64,000 nt of DNA, from positions 49,316-113,315 of the forward strand of contig DCGR01000009.1 of assembly GCA_002315285.1 (NCBI GenBank), given 5' to 3'. The first letter of the stretch is position 1. Every line of letters begins with the position of its first letter. This stretch comes from Bacteroides sp. UBA1773 (lineage in GTDB: Bacteria > Bacteroidota > Bacteroidia > Bacteroidales > Bacteroidaceae). Below the pieces are notes generated by a model that did not search any database, was not told the DNA's origin, and was given only the letters and a program-made list of their open reading frames with translations. This document shows positions 34,746 through 46,100 of the stretch, in pieces. A program made the position numbers and the translations under genes.

Positions 34746-36608
34746 TTAGAATTGGTATGGTTTCTCGGGATTGCCAACAGGTTCGCCTGGCATCAGATAC
34801 ACCGCAATCTGTTGGGTGGCGTTGAGCTTCAGGTCGGCCTCGAAGCCCACGAAACGTTCGCCGTGCAAAGGCGTGTCGTAGGTGTTGGCGGGCACTGCCA
34901 ACTCGTTGTAGAAGCGCACGGCGCATGGTGCCTCCACACGAAGGTAAAGCCGCTTGCCATCCTTTTCCAGTAAGGCGGTGGTGTCATCCACAAAGGTCAC
35001 CTTGTCGGCGGCTGTCAGCATGTTCCAACGCACCTTGGTGAACTGCCCGTTGGTGGTAAACTGGTCCTGAATAACAGCATATCGCTTATCAACCATCGAT
35101 ACGGCACGCTTCACGCCTGGTATCTGGTCCTTGTACATGGCCGAGAGGTCGCTCATGGCATACATCACGCCATCGCGATTGCCCGAGTCATCAAGAGTTG
35201 CCGACTCAACCACCGACATGGGTTTATCGTTGAACGACAGTGTGTTGTGCGATGTGGTGCGGTATTTGTACACATCCCAGCGTTGCGAGCCCGGTTCGCG
35301 GTTCCACAAGTCCACACCCTTTGTTTCAAGCGAGTTGTAGTTTTCGCCACCGAAGTCGTAGGCCCAGCGAATGCCATCGGCCTCAAAAACGAAGGAACCT
35401 ACGTCCATGTGGGCATGGTTCACGGCCGGCGAACCGAGCTTGAAGCCCAGATACGAAGAACCTTCCGTCCAACCCGAACGCATGATGGCGATGGGTGAGT
35501 GTCCCCGACCGATCCACATCAGCGACGAGGGTTCCTCAGGATTGGTCAACGAGGCTCCCGACCCTGCGCCATAAATCAAGGCCATGGGCAACAAACGGTT
35601 GCGCATCAATCCGTGCTTGTTTCCCCTTTCGTAAAGCACCTTCTGCATGTAGAGCAAAGCAGGATCTTTCACCTTGCTGTAAAACCAGAACACGGTACTG
35701 TTGAAACCTGCGCCGGCACCATTGTCGGAGTAGTTGAAATTATATCCGGCTGGAGTGATTTGTACCTGCGAGTACATGCCTGTTGACAAGAATCCGGGTT
35801 TGTCGGTCAGTCCGAAATCGCTACCCAGAGCTTTCTCTACGACAGAGAGAAACAAGGTGTTGAACGAGGTGCCATAGCCCCAGTAGCCAGGACCCTCTGG
35901 GTAAGCGCCATCAGGTGCATATTCAGCCATGGCCAGTGGAATACTGTTGAATGCTGTGTTGATGCGGTCCACTGCAAACTCCTTGCAATCCTCGAAAACA
36001 GCCAACGAGCCGAAGGTGATGCCTGCATTGCACACCTGATTCCAGTTATGCTCAGCTGTCAAGTACCATGCCTCCTCCGTCAATAACGAGGCTTTCATGC
36101 CTTTTTCGATGATGGCTGTACGGATCTGTGCTTCTTCCTCGGTACTAAGCAACTTGAAGCACCAGTCGTAGCCAATGGCGAGGGCCATGGTCATTTCGCC
36201 CACATCGAGGAAATGCGAAGGATTCCAGTCGCTGAAGGCTGCACAAGCCATCATTTCCTTGATAGCGCGTGCGGCGTATTTCTTCTGTCCGGTGGTGCGG
36301 TAGGCATAGCTGAGGTCGAAGATGCGGCGCAATGCCTCGCGCGACACACTAAGCAAACGCTTACCTGTCTTGATGCGCTGTAGCACGGGGAGGCCTGTCA
36401 TCGTGTCGCATTCCGCTATCAGGTTCGTGTGGATCTCGTTCCAATAGGCGTCTTTCCTGATTTTCTTCATCAAGGCCTTCTCCTCACCCTTGAGCATTAG
36501 GATGCGAGGATGTGCCGGCAACTTGGTTTCGGTGGTCACATATTGTTTCTGTGCATACATGCCACCTACCATTACAAGCGCAATAATACTAAGCAATAGT
36601 TTTTTCAT
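34746..36608 (-). CDS. Heparinase II/III-family polysaccharide lyase K
   Basis: 620 residues, signal cut near GMYAQ. Motifs HNWNQVCNAG, GYWGYGTSFN and NHAHMDVGSF are intact. The N-terminus (SVSREALRRIFDLSYAYRTTGQ) groups with H and I, but the C-terminal NELAVPANTYDTPLHG groups with B and D, and the last residues KPYQF are its own. CFKLLSTEEEAQ near residue 150 replaces the usual LSPASR-type turn. It is the first single-module lyase of the transcription unit, 24 bp after fusion L. Confidence 0.9.
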   Translation of the reverse strand: MKKLLLSIIALVMVGGMYAQKQYVTTETKLPAHPRILMLKGEEKALMKKIRKDAYWNEIHTNLIAECDTMTGLPVLQRIKTGKRLLSVSREALRRIFDLSYAYRTTGQKKYAARAIKEMMACAAFSDWNPSHFLDVGEMTMALAIGYDWCFKLLSTEEEAQIRTAIIEKGMKASLLTEEAWYLTAEHNWNQVCNAGITFGSLAVFEDCKEFAVDRINTAFNSIPLAMAEYAPDGAYPEGPGYWGYGTSFNTLFLSVVEKALGSDFGLTDKPGFLSTGMYSQVQITPAGYNFNYSDNGAGAGFNSTVFWFYSKVKDPALLYMQKVLYERGNKHGLMRNRLLPMALIYGAGSGASLTNPEEPSSLMWIGRGHSPIAIMRSGWTEGSSYLGFKLGSPAVNHAHMDVGSFVFEADGIRWAYDFGGENYNSLETKGVDLWNREPGSQRWDVYKYRTTSHNTLSFNDKPMSVVESATLDDSGNRDGVMYAMSDLSAMYKDQIPGVKRAVSMVDKRYAVIQDQFTTNGQFTKVRWNMLTAADKVTFVDDTTALLEKDGKRLYLRVEAPCAVRFYNELAVPANTYDTPLHGERFVGFEADLKLNATQQIAVYLMPGEPVGNPEKPYQF

Positions 36609-36632
36609 GTTATGAAGTGTTAAATATGATGT

Positions 36633-39600
36633 TTAATCCAAAATTCTCAATTCCTTACCCTCGGTGCTGACATCCAGGGTTCTCAGTCGATTACCCTCTA
36701 CCGAATACTTGATTACATCTACATTGCCATTCTTAAAGGTAAGGCGAATCTCGTCATCCTTCTGGTTGACACTGGCCAACGGCTGTGTTTCACCTGCCTT
36801 CGTGGGGAACAGGATGTAGGGCTCCACACACTGTCCGGCCTGACGGCGAGTAAAGGTCGGTGCAGCCACAGGGCGACATCCATTCACAATAGAGCCTGTT
36901 ACAGGCACCCATCCCTGTACTTCAGGAGTTTCTTGTCCAGTCACCACCTTCAGATCGGCGGCATCCTCGCGGGTTTGGTATATCACGATGTTGGGTTCGT
37001 TGTCGGCATATCTCGACGACACGGCACGCAACGGAGCGTAAGCCCTGTATTCCGGATTGTCGAAATGGAACCATGTCTGGTACTCATGTTCCTTTTGGTC
37101 GGTTGGGGTGAAGATGTCCATCAGGATCCAGTATTTGTCCTTGATGAAAGCCAATGCCCGATATTGCGTCACCGTGGTGTCGTGGTCTTCGCCGAAGCCC
37201 TCGTCGTACCATCCCTCGCCAAAATCAAACTGGTCGTTGGTTATCCAGCGGTTTGGCATGGGCTCGTGGCTGTGCAGTATTAAGTCGTTGCCACGGATGG
37301 AGCGGCGGCTTTGGTCCTTGCCATCCACACGGCTCAGGTTGTGGGCACGTGCTGCCAGCACATACTTGCGCCACTGCGATGTGTCGTAGTCGTAGATGCC
37401 GCTTTCCGTAAGCAAGCGTTTGCCATAAGCATGGATCATGAACGACAGCTTGTCTTCGTGTGAGTGAGCAGGCGAGAATGGCCCGACCTCGAAATGCGCA
37501 TATAAATCTTCCGGTCCCCACCCCGAACGCATCATGTACCATCCAGCCCAAGGCATCCATACCGAGGTATAAGCCGGCACGGTGCCTTCCTTGCCACCAG
37601 TAGCCGAGTACTGGAAGTCGGTGCGGTTGGGCAACAGGCTGAAGCCCTTGGCCAACGGACCACGGCAGTCGCCGAAGCCGGAATCGTTTACCGCAGGCAT
37701 CCTGCCATCGGGCATCATGATCTTCTGATAGAACTCGTACGGTCCCGTCAATCCCTCTATGTAGCCATCGGGCAGCGGATAGTTGTTCACCTTGGCAATG
37801 TCGTAGATGCCTAGGATGCTGCCAATGCTTACACCGTGATAGCCAGGAGCCAGCTCCATCTGGGCCCCATCGGGATAGAACTGTATTTCTTCCTCTTCGT
37901 AAAGTTTGGTCGATGCGTAGCGGCACCAGTATTCCGACAGCTTGAATTCGGGCAACAGTAGGCCGATGTGGAACAATCCGTTCATCTCCATGGCAAACCA
38001 GTTGTTCTTGCGATGGTACTTGCGCAGGTGGATGCCATGCTCGTAGAACGATTTCACCATCCAGATGGTTGTCTCCACGTCGAACGATTTCGAGGGCAGG
38101 AAGTAGAAGAATGCCTCGGGCCATGCGTAGAGCGTGCGGATGCCGGCCTCGATGGTGCGCCAGCGCGAATAGTCGGGTGATGCCGAATAATCGGGCACAG
38201 GACACTGGATAAGCCAGCTTCGCAGTTGCTTCACCCATGCTTGGGCATACTTCTCATCACCGGTGGCCCAGTAAGCCTTGCCCAGGGTGCTCCAGTAAGG
38301 ATGGCGGCTGAGCTGCCAGGTCCACTCGCAGTATTTGTTGGACGTGGGATTGATGGTCCAGTCGATGGTGTCGCCAAACTGGTGCATCACGCGGCATGCA
38401 CCGAAATAGTTATTCACCACCTGATCGGCCGCTGCAGTGTCAAAACTTGCATCACGCGTTTCGGCCTTGTCGAAATCGTGCCAGTCGAAAAACCACTTCG
38501 AGTTGTTGCGTGTGTGCAGATGTTCCACAAACGCTTTCTTCGCAGCCTCGTAGTCGTTGGTAGCGACAGCCTTTTTCACGGCCTCCAGGCCAGGATAGTC
38601 GAGGTCGATGGCCTCAAACAAATCCTCATCGGCCAACACTGGCCCTTCGATGATGGGGTTGGTCAGCTGCAACTGTGAAGTACTCAAGTCGTAGTCTCCG
38701 CCACAGAATTCCACCAGGTTGGTCAAAGCCTGACGATACCTCTGTGTGTCGATGCGAGAGGCAAGCATCAAAACCTCAACAAGACTACCGGCACCGTGTT
38801 TTCCTCCCAGTTCTTCCTTTGGGAACACCTGCTCGCCACTGATATAAGGGAAGAACCATTCAATGGCCTTGCGCAAGGTAGCACCCTTCGTGGTAGTGTA
38901 TTCCCACAGGTTCACACCTACCCTTTCGCCCACAACAGCAAGATCCACAAAGGCCTTTAGGTTCATGGAACAGTAGCCCCAAGGCTTCGTACGGGCCATT
39001 TCGAAAGGTTGCTCACCATTCGCCTCCAGCTGGCTGTCCATGCGCCGCATGGTCACCTCCTTCAGCTGTTGGGTAGCCTTGCCACCCTGACCAGTATAAA
39101 TGGAGAATGCCACAATCTGGTAGTCGTACCACGTACCGTGGTTGTTGTGCTGACGGGCCTCGTCCTTGCCGTTGTCGCTGGTCTGCAACCACTCGTTGTA
39201 TGCGGCAATCCACTGGGCAAACCCATCATGGTCGGCATCAGTCCAGGCCTCCGAACTTTGGAGCAGGATTTCATAGTCGAGCATCTTGGCAATGCAGGGA
39301 GTCTCTATGATGCCGATGCCACGGCCCTCGCAGATTCCAGGTATCTGCTGGCCATAGTTCAGGTTCGGATTCATCTTCGTGGCATCATCGAGGAACCACG
39401 TGCGGAGCAGCAATGCCGCATGGTTGGCATATTTCTCTTCACCACTGAAATAATAGGCCAACGACAGGTTGGTCACCATCGAGCACACCTTATTTAAATA
39501 GATGTGGTCGGAAAAGTCATCGAGTTCCGGATTGCGTTCCCCATCCTTGCGGATGTAAGGCAAGCCGTCGGCCGTGTCGGGGTTTTTCCACCAGTATGGG

Positions 39601-39884
39601 CCACGGCTTACATAGTCGTGCTTGTTGCCCGAGGGAGGTGTTTGTTTTTTGTCCATTACGCTGAATGGACCTTCTCCCAGCATTTTCTCTGCTGATTCCA
39701 TCAGCAGATTATAGGCAGGCATCACTTCCGCGTCCTGCCGGCCGATATCGTTTTTCACTCGCTCCAACACGCTACGGTTCAAAAGAATCAAAGGCTTTTC
39801 CTTGACGGGTGTCGGGTCCTTTGGCGCTTCCTTGCAAGCCAAGAGGCCAGCAAGCATAAGCAATGACAATAATGTTTTTTTCAT
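36633..39884 (-). CDS. Alginate-lyase-like + heparinase II/III fusion lipoprotein L
   Basis: 1,083 residues with a lipoprotein signal (MKKTLLSLLMLAGLLAC, Cys17). Domain order as in F: an alginate_lyase-type toroid (NNHGTWYDY near 240, ARTKPWGY near 290), a second toroid (NNWFAMEMNGL near 617, MELAPGYHGVS near 670) and a beta-sandwich with AHSHEDKLS near 797. All placed active-site residues are present. Its signal and first 25 residues are nearly identical to M, 21 bp upstream, so the pair arose by duplication or a 5' exchange. Whether the lipid anchor is surface-exposed or periplasmic cannot be told. Confidence 0.88.
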   Translation of the reverse strand: MKKTLLSLLMLAGLLACKEAPKDPTPVKEKPLILLNRSVLERVKNDIGRQDAEVMPAYNLLMESAEKMLGEGPFSVMDKKQTPPSGNKHDYVSRGPYWWKNPDTADGLPYIRKDGERNPELDDFSDHIYLNKVCSMVTNLSLAYYFSGEEKYANHAALLLRTWFLDDATKMNPNLNYGQQIPGICEGRGIGIIETPCIAKMLDYEILLQSSEAWTDADHDGFAQWIAAYNEWLQTSDNGKDEARQHNNHGTWYDYQIVAFSIYTGQGGKATQQLKEVTMRRMDSQLEANGEQPFEMARTKPWGYCSMNLKAFVDLAVVGERVGVNLWEYTTTKGATLRKAIEWFFPYISGEQVFPKEELGGKHGAGSLVEVLMLASRIDTQRYRQALTNLVEFCGGDYDLSTSQLQLTNPIIEGPVLADEDLFEAIDLDYPGLEAVKKAVATNDYEAAKKAFVEHLHTRNNSKWFFDWHDFDKAETRDASFDTAAADQVVNNYFGACRVMHQFGDTIDWTINPTSNKYCEWTWQLSRHPYWSTLGKAYWATGDEKYAQAWVKQLRSWLIQCPVPDYSASPDYSRWRTIEAGIRTLYAWPEAFFYFLPSKSFDVETTIWMVKSFYEHGIHLRKYHRKNNWFAMEMNGLFHIGLLLPEFKLSEYWCRYASTKLYEEEEIQFYPDGAQMELAPGYHGVSIGSILGIYDIAKVNNYPLPDGYIEGLTGPYEFYQKIMMPDGRMPAVNDSGFGDCRGPLAKGFSLLPNRTDFQYSATGGKEGTVPAYTSVWMPWAGWYMMRSGWGPEDLYAHFEVGPFSPAHSHEDKLSFMIHAYGKRLLTESGIYDYDTSQWRKYVLAARAHNLSRVDGKDQSRRSIRGNDLILHSHEPMPNRWITNDQFDFGEGWYDEGFGEDHDTTVTQYRALAFIKDKYWILMDIFTPTDQKEHEYQTWFHFDNPEYRAYAPLRAVSSRYADNEPNIVIYQTREDAADLKVVTGQETPEVQGWVPVTGSIVNGCRPVAAPTFTRRQAGQCVEPYILFPTKAGETQPLASVNQKDDEIRLTFKNGNVDVIKYSVEGNRLRTLDVSTEGKELRILD

Positions 39885-39905
39885 AACCGATATTTTTTTG
39901 TGTGT

Positions 39906-42900
39906 TTATTTCAGGATGTCGATGGTCTGACCGCCACACGAGAGTCTCAATTCTTTCAATGCATTTCCACCAATAGTGTATTGCACCTTGTCAACACTGC
40001 CATCGACGAAACGAATGCTGATTTCCCCGCCTGTCATCTCCACCTTCTCTATGGGCGAAGATTCACCGGGTTTGGTAGGATACAGCAAGTAAGGTTCCAC
40101 ACATTGTCCTGCCTGACGGCGCGTGAAGGTGGGCGTTGCCACCGGACGGCACTTGTAGGTTTGTGCATCGCCTACAGGCACCCATCCCTGTACTTCTGGC
40201 TCCGTCTGACCAACAACGACTTTTACGTCGGTTGCTCCGGGACGTGCCTGATAGATGGTCACGTTGGCTGCATCGTCATATCGGCTGGCTACAGCGTGTT
40301 GGTTTGGCAACAATTCATAGTCGGGACTGTCGAAGTGGAACCATGTCTGGTACTCGTGCTCTGCAGCATCAGATGGTGTGAACACATCGAACAATAACCA
40401 GTATTTGTTCTTCACAAATGCCAATGCACGGTAATGGGTTACCGTAGAATCCTGGTCTTCGCCAAATCCCTCATCGTACCATCCCTCGCCAAAGTCGAAC
40501 TGTTCGTTGGTAATCCAGCGGTTGTCAAGCGGTGAAGAGATTTCCTGAATCCCCGGTTTTGCCTTGATGTTGTGACGGTTTTGGTCTTTCCCATCAACAC
40601 GGGTGAGGTTGTGCGCCCGTGCCGAAATAATGTATCGACGCCACTCGGAGGTGTCGTAAGCATAACGTGCGCCCTCGGTTATGAGCAATCTGCCATAAGC
40701 ATGCAGCATCAGTGAGAGCTTGTCTTCATGCTGGTGACCGATACTGAATGGGCCGACTTCGAAATGGGCATACATATCATCGGTTCCCCATCCTGAACGC
40801 ATCACATACCACCCTGCCCAAGGCATCCACACCGAGGTATAAGCAGGTACAGTACCTTCCTTGCCACCTGTAGCACTATAGAGAAAATCTTTGCGATTCG
40901 GAAATATTTCGTAGCCTTTAGCCAACTTTGTGCGACAACTGCCCCAATCCGAATCATTCACTGGCACAATGTTGCCATCAGGCATCATGATGCGTTGGTA
41001 ACACTCATAGAATGGTTCGATGTTCGACTGAAAATCAGCTGGTAACTCATAACCAAAAAGTTGAGCCGTGTTAAACATGTCATTGAAATAGGTTAAGCAT
41101 ACTCCTTGATAATGAGGAGTAAGCTCTTTCTGCGAACCATCGGGATAGAATTGCACATGCTCTTCGTTGTAGAGTTTCTGCGAACCGTACTGACACCATG
41201 CTGCCGATTTCTTGAATTCAGGGAACAGCAATCCCACGTTGAAAAGGCCATTCATCTCGTGTGTCAGCCAGTTACCGGCCAGATGAAACTTGCGTAAGTG
41301 CATGGCATGCTCATAGAACGATTTCAGCAGCCACGCCATTGTCTCATCATCGACTGAGGGCGATGGGAGGAAGTGATAGAAAGCATACGGCCATCCGTGC
41401 GAAGTACGGATACCTGTTTCTATGGTACGCCAACGCGAATATAGCCCGCTCGCCCTATAGTCGGGAGCCGGACTCTGTTCCATCCAGCTACGCATCTGAG
41501 CCACCCACTCGCGGGCATACCGCTCATCGCCCGTTGCCCAATAGGCATCGCTCAGGGTTGCCATGTATGGATGACGGCTAAGCTGCCAGGTCCATTCCTG
41601 ATACTTGTTTTCCATTCCATTGATGGTCCAGTCGATGGTGTCGCCAAACTGCACCGGCACACGGCAAGCGCCGAAATGGTGATCCATTACCTTGGCGGCC
41701 ATGACAGTGTCGAAGCCCATCTGCCGTGTTTCAGGTTTAGAAAAGTCATGCCAATCGAAATACCAGGTGCTGTTGGGCCGTGTGCGCAAATAAGTCGCCA
41801 ACGCCTTCTTCGCTTGCTTGTAGTCCTTCTGTGCCACAGCCTGTTTCACTTCGTCCATGCCGGGGAAGTCAAGGTTCAGCTCATCGAACAGATCGGCATC
41901 CGACATCACTGGACCATGGATGATAGGCGTCGTGAGCGACAGCATGGAAGATGCAATCTGGAAGCCATCGGTAGCATAATGCTGCAGATTGTCGAGCTGT
42001 TGTTGGTATCGCGGAGCATCCCAGCGACTCGCCATCATCAATGCATGAGCCAACGGTTTTGTGGTAATCTGCTTGGCAATTTTGTGCTCGAAAACTTTCG
42101 TGCCCGACAAGTAGGGAAAGAACCATTCTACCGCCTTACGCAAGGTCGCGCCCTTCGGAGTGGTGTAGTCCCAAAGGTTCACGCCCACCCGCTCACCGAT
42201 GATGGCCATGCTGACGAATCCTTCCAGATTCATGGAGCAGTACACCCAAGGTGTCTGACGAGCCATCTCATGCGGTTGTGAACCATCAGCTTCAAGCTGG
42301 CTGTCCAAACGGCGCTTGGTCACCTCTTCCAATTGTTTCCTTGCCAGTGCCCACTCGCCAGTGAACATGGCCATCGATACAACCTGATAGTCGTACCAGG
42401 TGCCATGGTTGTTGAACTCATCGGCTTCATCCCGACCATTGTCGCTTTGCAGTAGCCAGACGCAGTAATCAGCCATCCATTGTCGGAAAGCAGCCTGACA
42501 CTTGTCGGTCCAGGCGTTCGAACGACGGAGCAGGATCTCATAATCAAACAGCGTAGGGAGGTAGCGGGTGTCGATGATGCCGATGCCACGTCCCTCACAG
42601 ATGCCCGGTATTTGCTGCGCATAGTTCAGGTTAGGGTTCATGCGGGTTTCCGGATTGATAAACCAAGTTCGCAACATGGCAGCAGCGCGCTCAGCATATT
42701 TTTCATCGTCCGAGAGATAATAGGCAAGCGCGAGGCACGATGCCCGGTCAATGACTGCGGCAAGACCTTGCGAATCAGTAAAATCATCGTACTCTGGATT
42801 CGTTTCTCCATCCTTACGGATGTAGGGCAAGCCATCGGCTGTGTTGGGGTTTTTCCACCAATAGGGACCACGGCTCACATAGTCGTGCTTGTCGCCCGAG

Positions 42901-43151
42901 GGTGGCACCTGCTTCTTGTCCATTACCGAGGGGAGTGGACCGTCAAGAAAGCCGTCAGCATCGGCCAACAATTGCCGATACGCAGGCAATGTGGTTGCAT
43001 CGTCTCGTTGCACGTCGTGCTTCACACGTTCCAGCACGTTGCGGTTCAGCAAGAGCAAAGGCTCCTCTACGGCGAAAGTCTGACTCTTTGGTGCTTCCTT
43101 GCAAGCCAGTAGTCCGGCCAGCATCAGCAATGCCAATAATGTTTTTTTCAT
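39906..43151 (-). CDS. Alginate-lyase-like + heparinase II/III fusion lipoprotein M
   Basis: 1,081 residues from the ATG at 43151, where a lipoprotein signal like that of L begins (LAGLLAC); the longer frame back to 43238 is not needed. First toroid: NNHGTWYDYQ and ARQTPWVY. Second toroid: AGNWLTHEMNGL where most relatives have NNW, and TPHYQGVCL where relatives have GYHGV, so the residue after the candidate catalytic Tyr is Gln instead of His. The His motif GHQHEDKLS is intact. These changes sit at the second active site only and may shift or weaken its activity. The gap to N upstream is 20 bp. Confidence 0.87.
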   Translation of the reverse strand: MKKTLLALLMLAGLLACKEAPKSQTFAVEEPLLLLNRNVLERVKHDVQRDDATTLPAYRQLLADADGFLDGPLPSVMDKKQVPPSGDKHDYVSRGPYWWKNPNTADGLPYIRKDGETNPEYDDFTDSQGLAAVIDRASCLALAYYLSDDEKYAERAAAMLRTWFINPETRMNPNLNYAQQIPGICEGRGIGIIDTRYLPTLFDYEILLRRSNAWTDKCQAAFRQWMADYCVWLLQSDNGRDEADEFNNHGTWYDYQVVSMAMFTGEWALARKQLEEVTKRRLDSQLEADGSQPHEMARQTPWVYCSMNLEGFVSMAIIGERVGVNLWDYTTPKGATLRKAVEWFFPYLSGTKVFEHKIAKQITTKPLAHALMMASRWDAPRYQQQLDNLQHYATDGFQIASSMLSLTTPIIHGPVMSDADLFDELNLDFPGMDEVKQAVAQKDYKQAKKALATYLRTRPNSTWYFDWHDFSKPETRQMGFDTVMAAKVMDHHFGACRVPVQFGDTIDWTINGMENKYQEWTWQLSRHPYMATLSDAYWATGDERYAREWVAQMRSWMEQSPAPDYRASGLYSRWRTIETGIRTSHGWPYAFYHFLPSPSVDDETMAWLLKSFYEHAMHLRKFHLAGNWLTHEMNGLFNVGLLFPEFKKSAAWCQYGSQKLYNEEHVQFYPDGSQKELTPHYQGVCLTYFNDMFNTAQLFGYELPADFQSNIEPFYECYQRIMMPDGNIVPVNDSDWGSCRTKLAKGYEIFPNRKDFLYSATGGKEGTVPAYTSVWMPWAGWYVMRSGWGTDDMYAHFEVGPFSIGHQHEDKLSLMLHAYGRLLITEGARYAYDTSEWRRYIISARAHNLTRVDGKDQNRHNIKAKPGIQEISSPLDNRWITNEQFDFGEGWYDEGFGEDQDSTVTHYRALAFVKNKYWLLFDVFTPSDAAEHEYQTWFHFDSPDYELLPNQHAVASRYDDAANVTIYQARPGATDVKVVVGQTEPEVQGWVPVGDAQTYKCRPVATPTFTRRQAGQCVEPYLLYPTKPGESSPIEKVEMTGGEISIRFVDGSVDKVQYTIGGNALKELRLSCGGQTIDILK

Positions 43152-43171
43152 GATTGTCATTTCGTTTGTTC

Positions 43172-46100
43172 TTATTTCAGAATGTCGAGGGTGTTCCCAT
43201 CGGTTGTGACCGACAACAGCTTCAACGAATTGCCACACACATTGTATTTGATAATATCCACCTTACCATCCTTATAGGTAAGTTGAATGGTTTCATTCTT
43301 CATTTCCACTTTGACAACAGGCTGTTCTTCACCAGCTTTCGTGGGGAACAGGATGTATGGCTCCACACATTGTCCTGCTTGCAGTCGTGTGAACACTGGA
43401 GTAGCCACTGGGCGACAAAGATATTTTTGTGCGCCATTCATAGGCACCCAACCCTGTACCTCAGGTTGTTCTTGCCCCTTGACGACCTTCAGCTCAGCCG
43501 CATCCTCACGGGCTTGGAAGATAGTCAGGTTGGCCACATCCTTGCTTGCACTCGATATAGCCCTAAGTTGTGCTTGCGTATGGAAATCCTCAGTGTCGAA
43601 GTGGAACCACGTCTGGTACTTATGTTCCTTCTGGTCGGCTGGTGTGAAGATGTCGAACAATATCCAATACTTGTCCTTGATGAAGGCCAAGGCACGATAC
43701 TGGGTGACGGTCTTGTCGTTGTTCTCGCCGAAGCCCTCGTCGTACCATCCTTCGCCGAAGTCGAACTCTTCGTTGGTTATCCAGCGGTTGTCGAGCGGTG
43801 AGGAGATTTCCTTGATGCCTGGCACATCCATCACGCCGCGACGGTTCTGGTCCATTCCATCCACTCGGGTCACATTGTGTGCCCGCGCCGAAAGAATGTA
43901 TTTGCGCCACTGCGAGGTGTCGTAGGCATACACACCACCCTCCGTAAGCAGACGGCTTCCGTAAGCATGGAGTATAAGCGAAAGTTTATCCTCATGTTGG
44001 TGCCCGATACTATAAGGACCCACCTCAAAATGTGCATACATGTCCTGTGGCCCCCAACCCGTACGCATCACGTACCATCCAGCCCAAGGCATCCACACTG
44101 AAGTGTAAGCAGGCATTACACCCTCTTTGCCTTCAGTGGCCAGATATTGAAAGTCTGTACGCTGAGGAAACAATGCAAAACCTTTCCCAAGTGAGCCACG
44201 ACAGGGATTCCACCCTGCATCGTTCATGGCAGGAGTACAGCCATCGGGCATCATGATTTTCTGATAATACTCGTAGAATGGTTCTATGTCTGTTATGTAA
44301 TTGTCAGGAAGTTTGTAGCCAAACAGGTTGGCACTATTATACAGACCATTGATATACACCAGGCAGACTCCGTGATAGCCCGGAGCCAATTCTTTTTGAG
44401 CACCATCGGGATAGAACTGCTCTGTCTGTTCGCGATACAATTTGTCGGCAGCATACTCACTCCAAGCTCCCGATTGCTTGAATTCCGGGAATACTTGACC
44501 GATATTGAACAGACCATTCATCTCATGAGTCAGCCAGTTGCCCTTTTTGTGGTGCTTACGCAGGTGTACGGCATGTTCGAAGCACGATTTCATGAACCAT
44601 ACCACACTTTCATCATCGAACGCTGGTGAAGGCAGGAAGCGGTAGAAAGTATTGAACCACACGCCAGAGGTTCGGATGCCGCTTTCGAGTGTACGCCAGC
44701 GTGAGTACAGCGGACTTCCCTCATGATCGGGGATGGGACATTGTTCTTGCCAGCTACGGAATTGTTTCACCCATTCCTGCGCATACCGCTCGTCGCCTGT
44801 GGCCCAATAGGCTTGACCCATTTCTTCCCAATAAGGATGACGGCTCAGTTGCCACGTCCATTCCTGATACTTTATCTCGCTGGCATTCACGCTCCAGTCA
44901 ATGGTGTCGCCAAACTGCATGGGAATGCTACATGCGCCGAAGTAATGACGCATAACGGGTTCCAGTTCCGAACAGTCGTAACTGGCATCGCGTGTTTCAG
45001 GCTTACTGAAGTCGTGCCAATCGAAGAACCAGGCATGCTTGCTGCGGGTACGCAGGTAAGCGGCAAGTGCCTTTTGTGCTTGCTTGTAATCTTTCTGTGC
45101 TACAGCCTGTTTCACGTCTCCCATGCCAGGATAGTCGAGGTTCAGCTCATCGAACAGGTCACCGTCAGAGAGCACCGGCCCATAGATGATGGGGAAAGTG
45201 AGCTGCCATATCGACGACTGCAAGTCGAATTCCTCGTTGCCATATTTCATCAGCTTCTCCAATTCTTCCTTGTATTTCAAAGTCCCCATTCTGTTGCAGA
45301 GCAACAGCACCTTGGCCAAGTTTTTTGTTTCCACTATGCCTGTCACATCGCTTTTCTCAAAGGTCTTCACTCCATCCAGATAGGGGAAGAACCATTCGAT
45401 GGCCTTGCGGATGGAAGCGCCTTCGGGAGTGACATGTTCCCAAAGGTTCACTCCTACGCGTTCGCCGATGATGCCCATCTGTGCAAACCATATCAGGTTT
45501 TCACTGCAGTAGTGCCAGGGACGTGTACGTGCATATTCCAACGGTTGCGAACCATCGGCTGCCAACTGGCTGTCCAAACGGGCTTTCGTCACTTTCTCCA
45601 ATTGGTTTCTGGCCTCACCCTTCTTGCCTGTAAATATGGAATATGCCACCACTTGGTAGTCGTAGCACGATCCGTGGTTGTTCTTTGCCGCTGCCTCTTC
45701 CTGGCCGTTCTTGCTGGTTATGAGCCATTCCAAGTATTCGGCAATCCAACTTTTCAGTCCATCATTGTCGGCCTCTGTCCATGCCGGTGATGCTTGAAGC
45801 AAGATTACATAGTCGAGCATTTCGGCAATGCAAGGTGTCTCGATGATGCCGATGCCACGTCCATCGGTGATGCCCGGTATTTGCTGCGCATAGTTCAGGT
45901 TGGGGTTCATGCGGGTTTCGGAGTTGAGAAACCAAGCGCGGAGCAGCAGTGTGGCCTTTTCGGCATACGACTCGTTATCTGTAAAGTAATAGGTTAATGC
46001 CAACTTACTCACCATGTTGCACAGCTTGCTCAAATAGATGTGGTCGGTAAAGTCATCGAGCTCTGGATTGCGCTCTCCATCCTTGCGGATGTAAGGCAAT

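Noticed and set aside
13895..36608. Assigning the nine heparinase-like proteins to one numbered PL family or to heparin as substrate
   Set aside because: The fold and catalytic pattern are shared by several families (such as PL12, PL15, PL21, PL33 and others); sequence reading by eye does not separate them.
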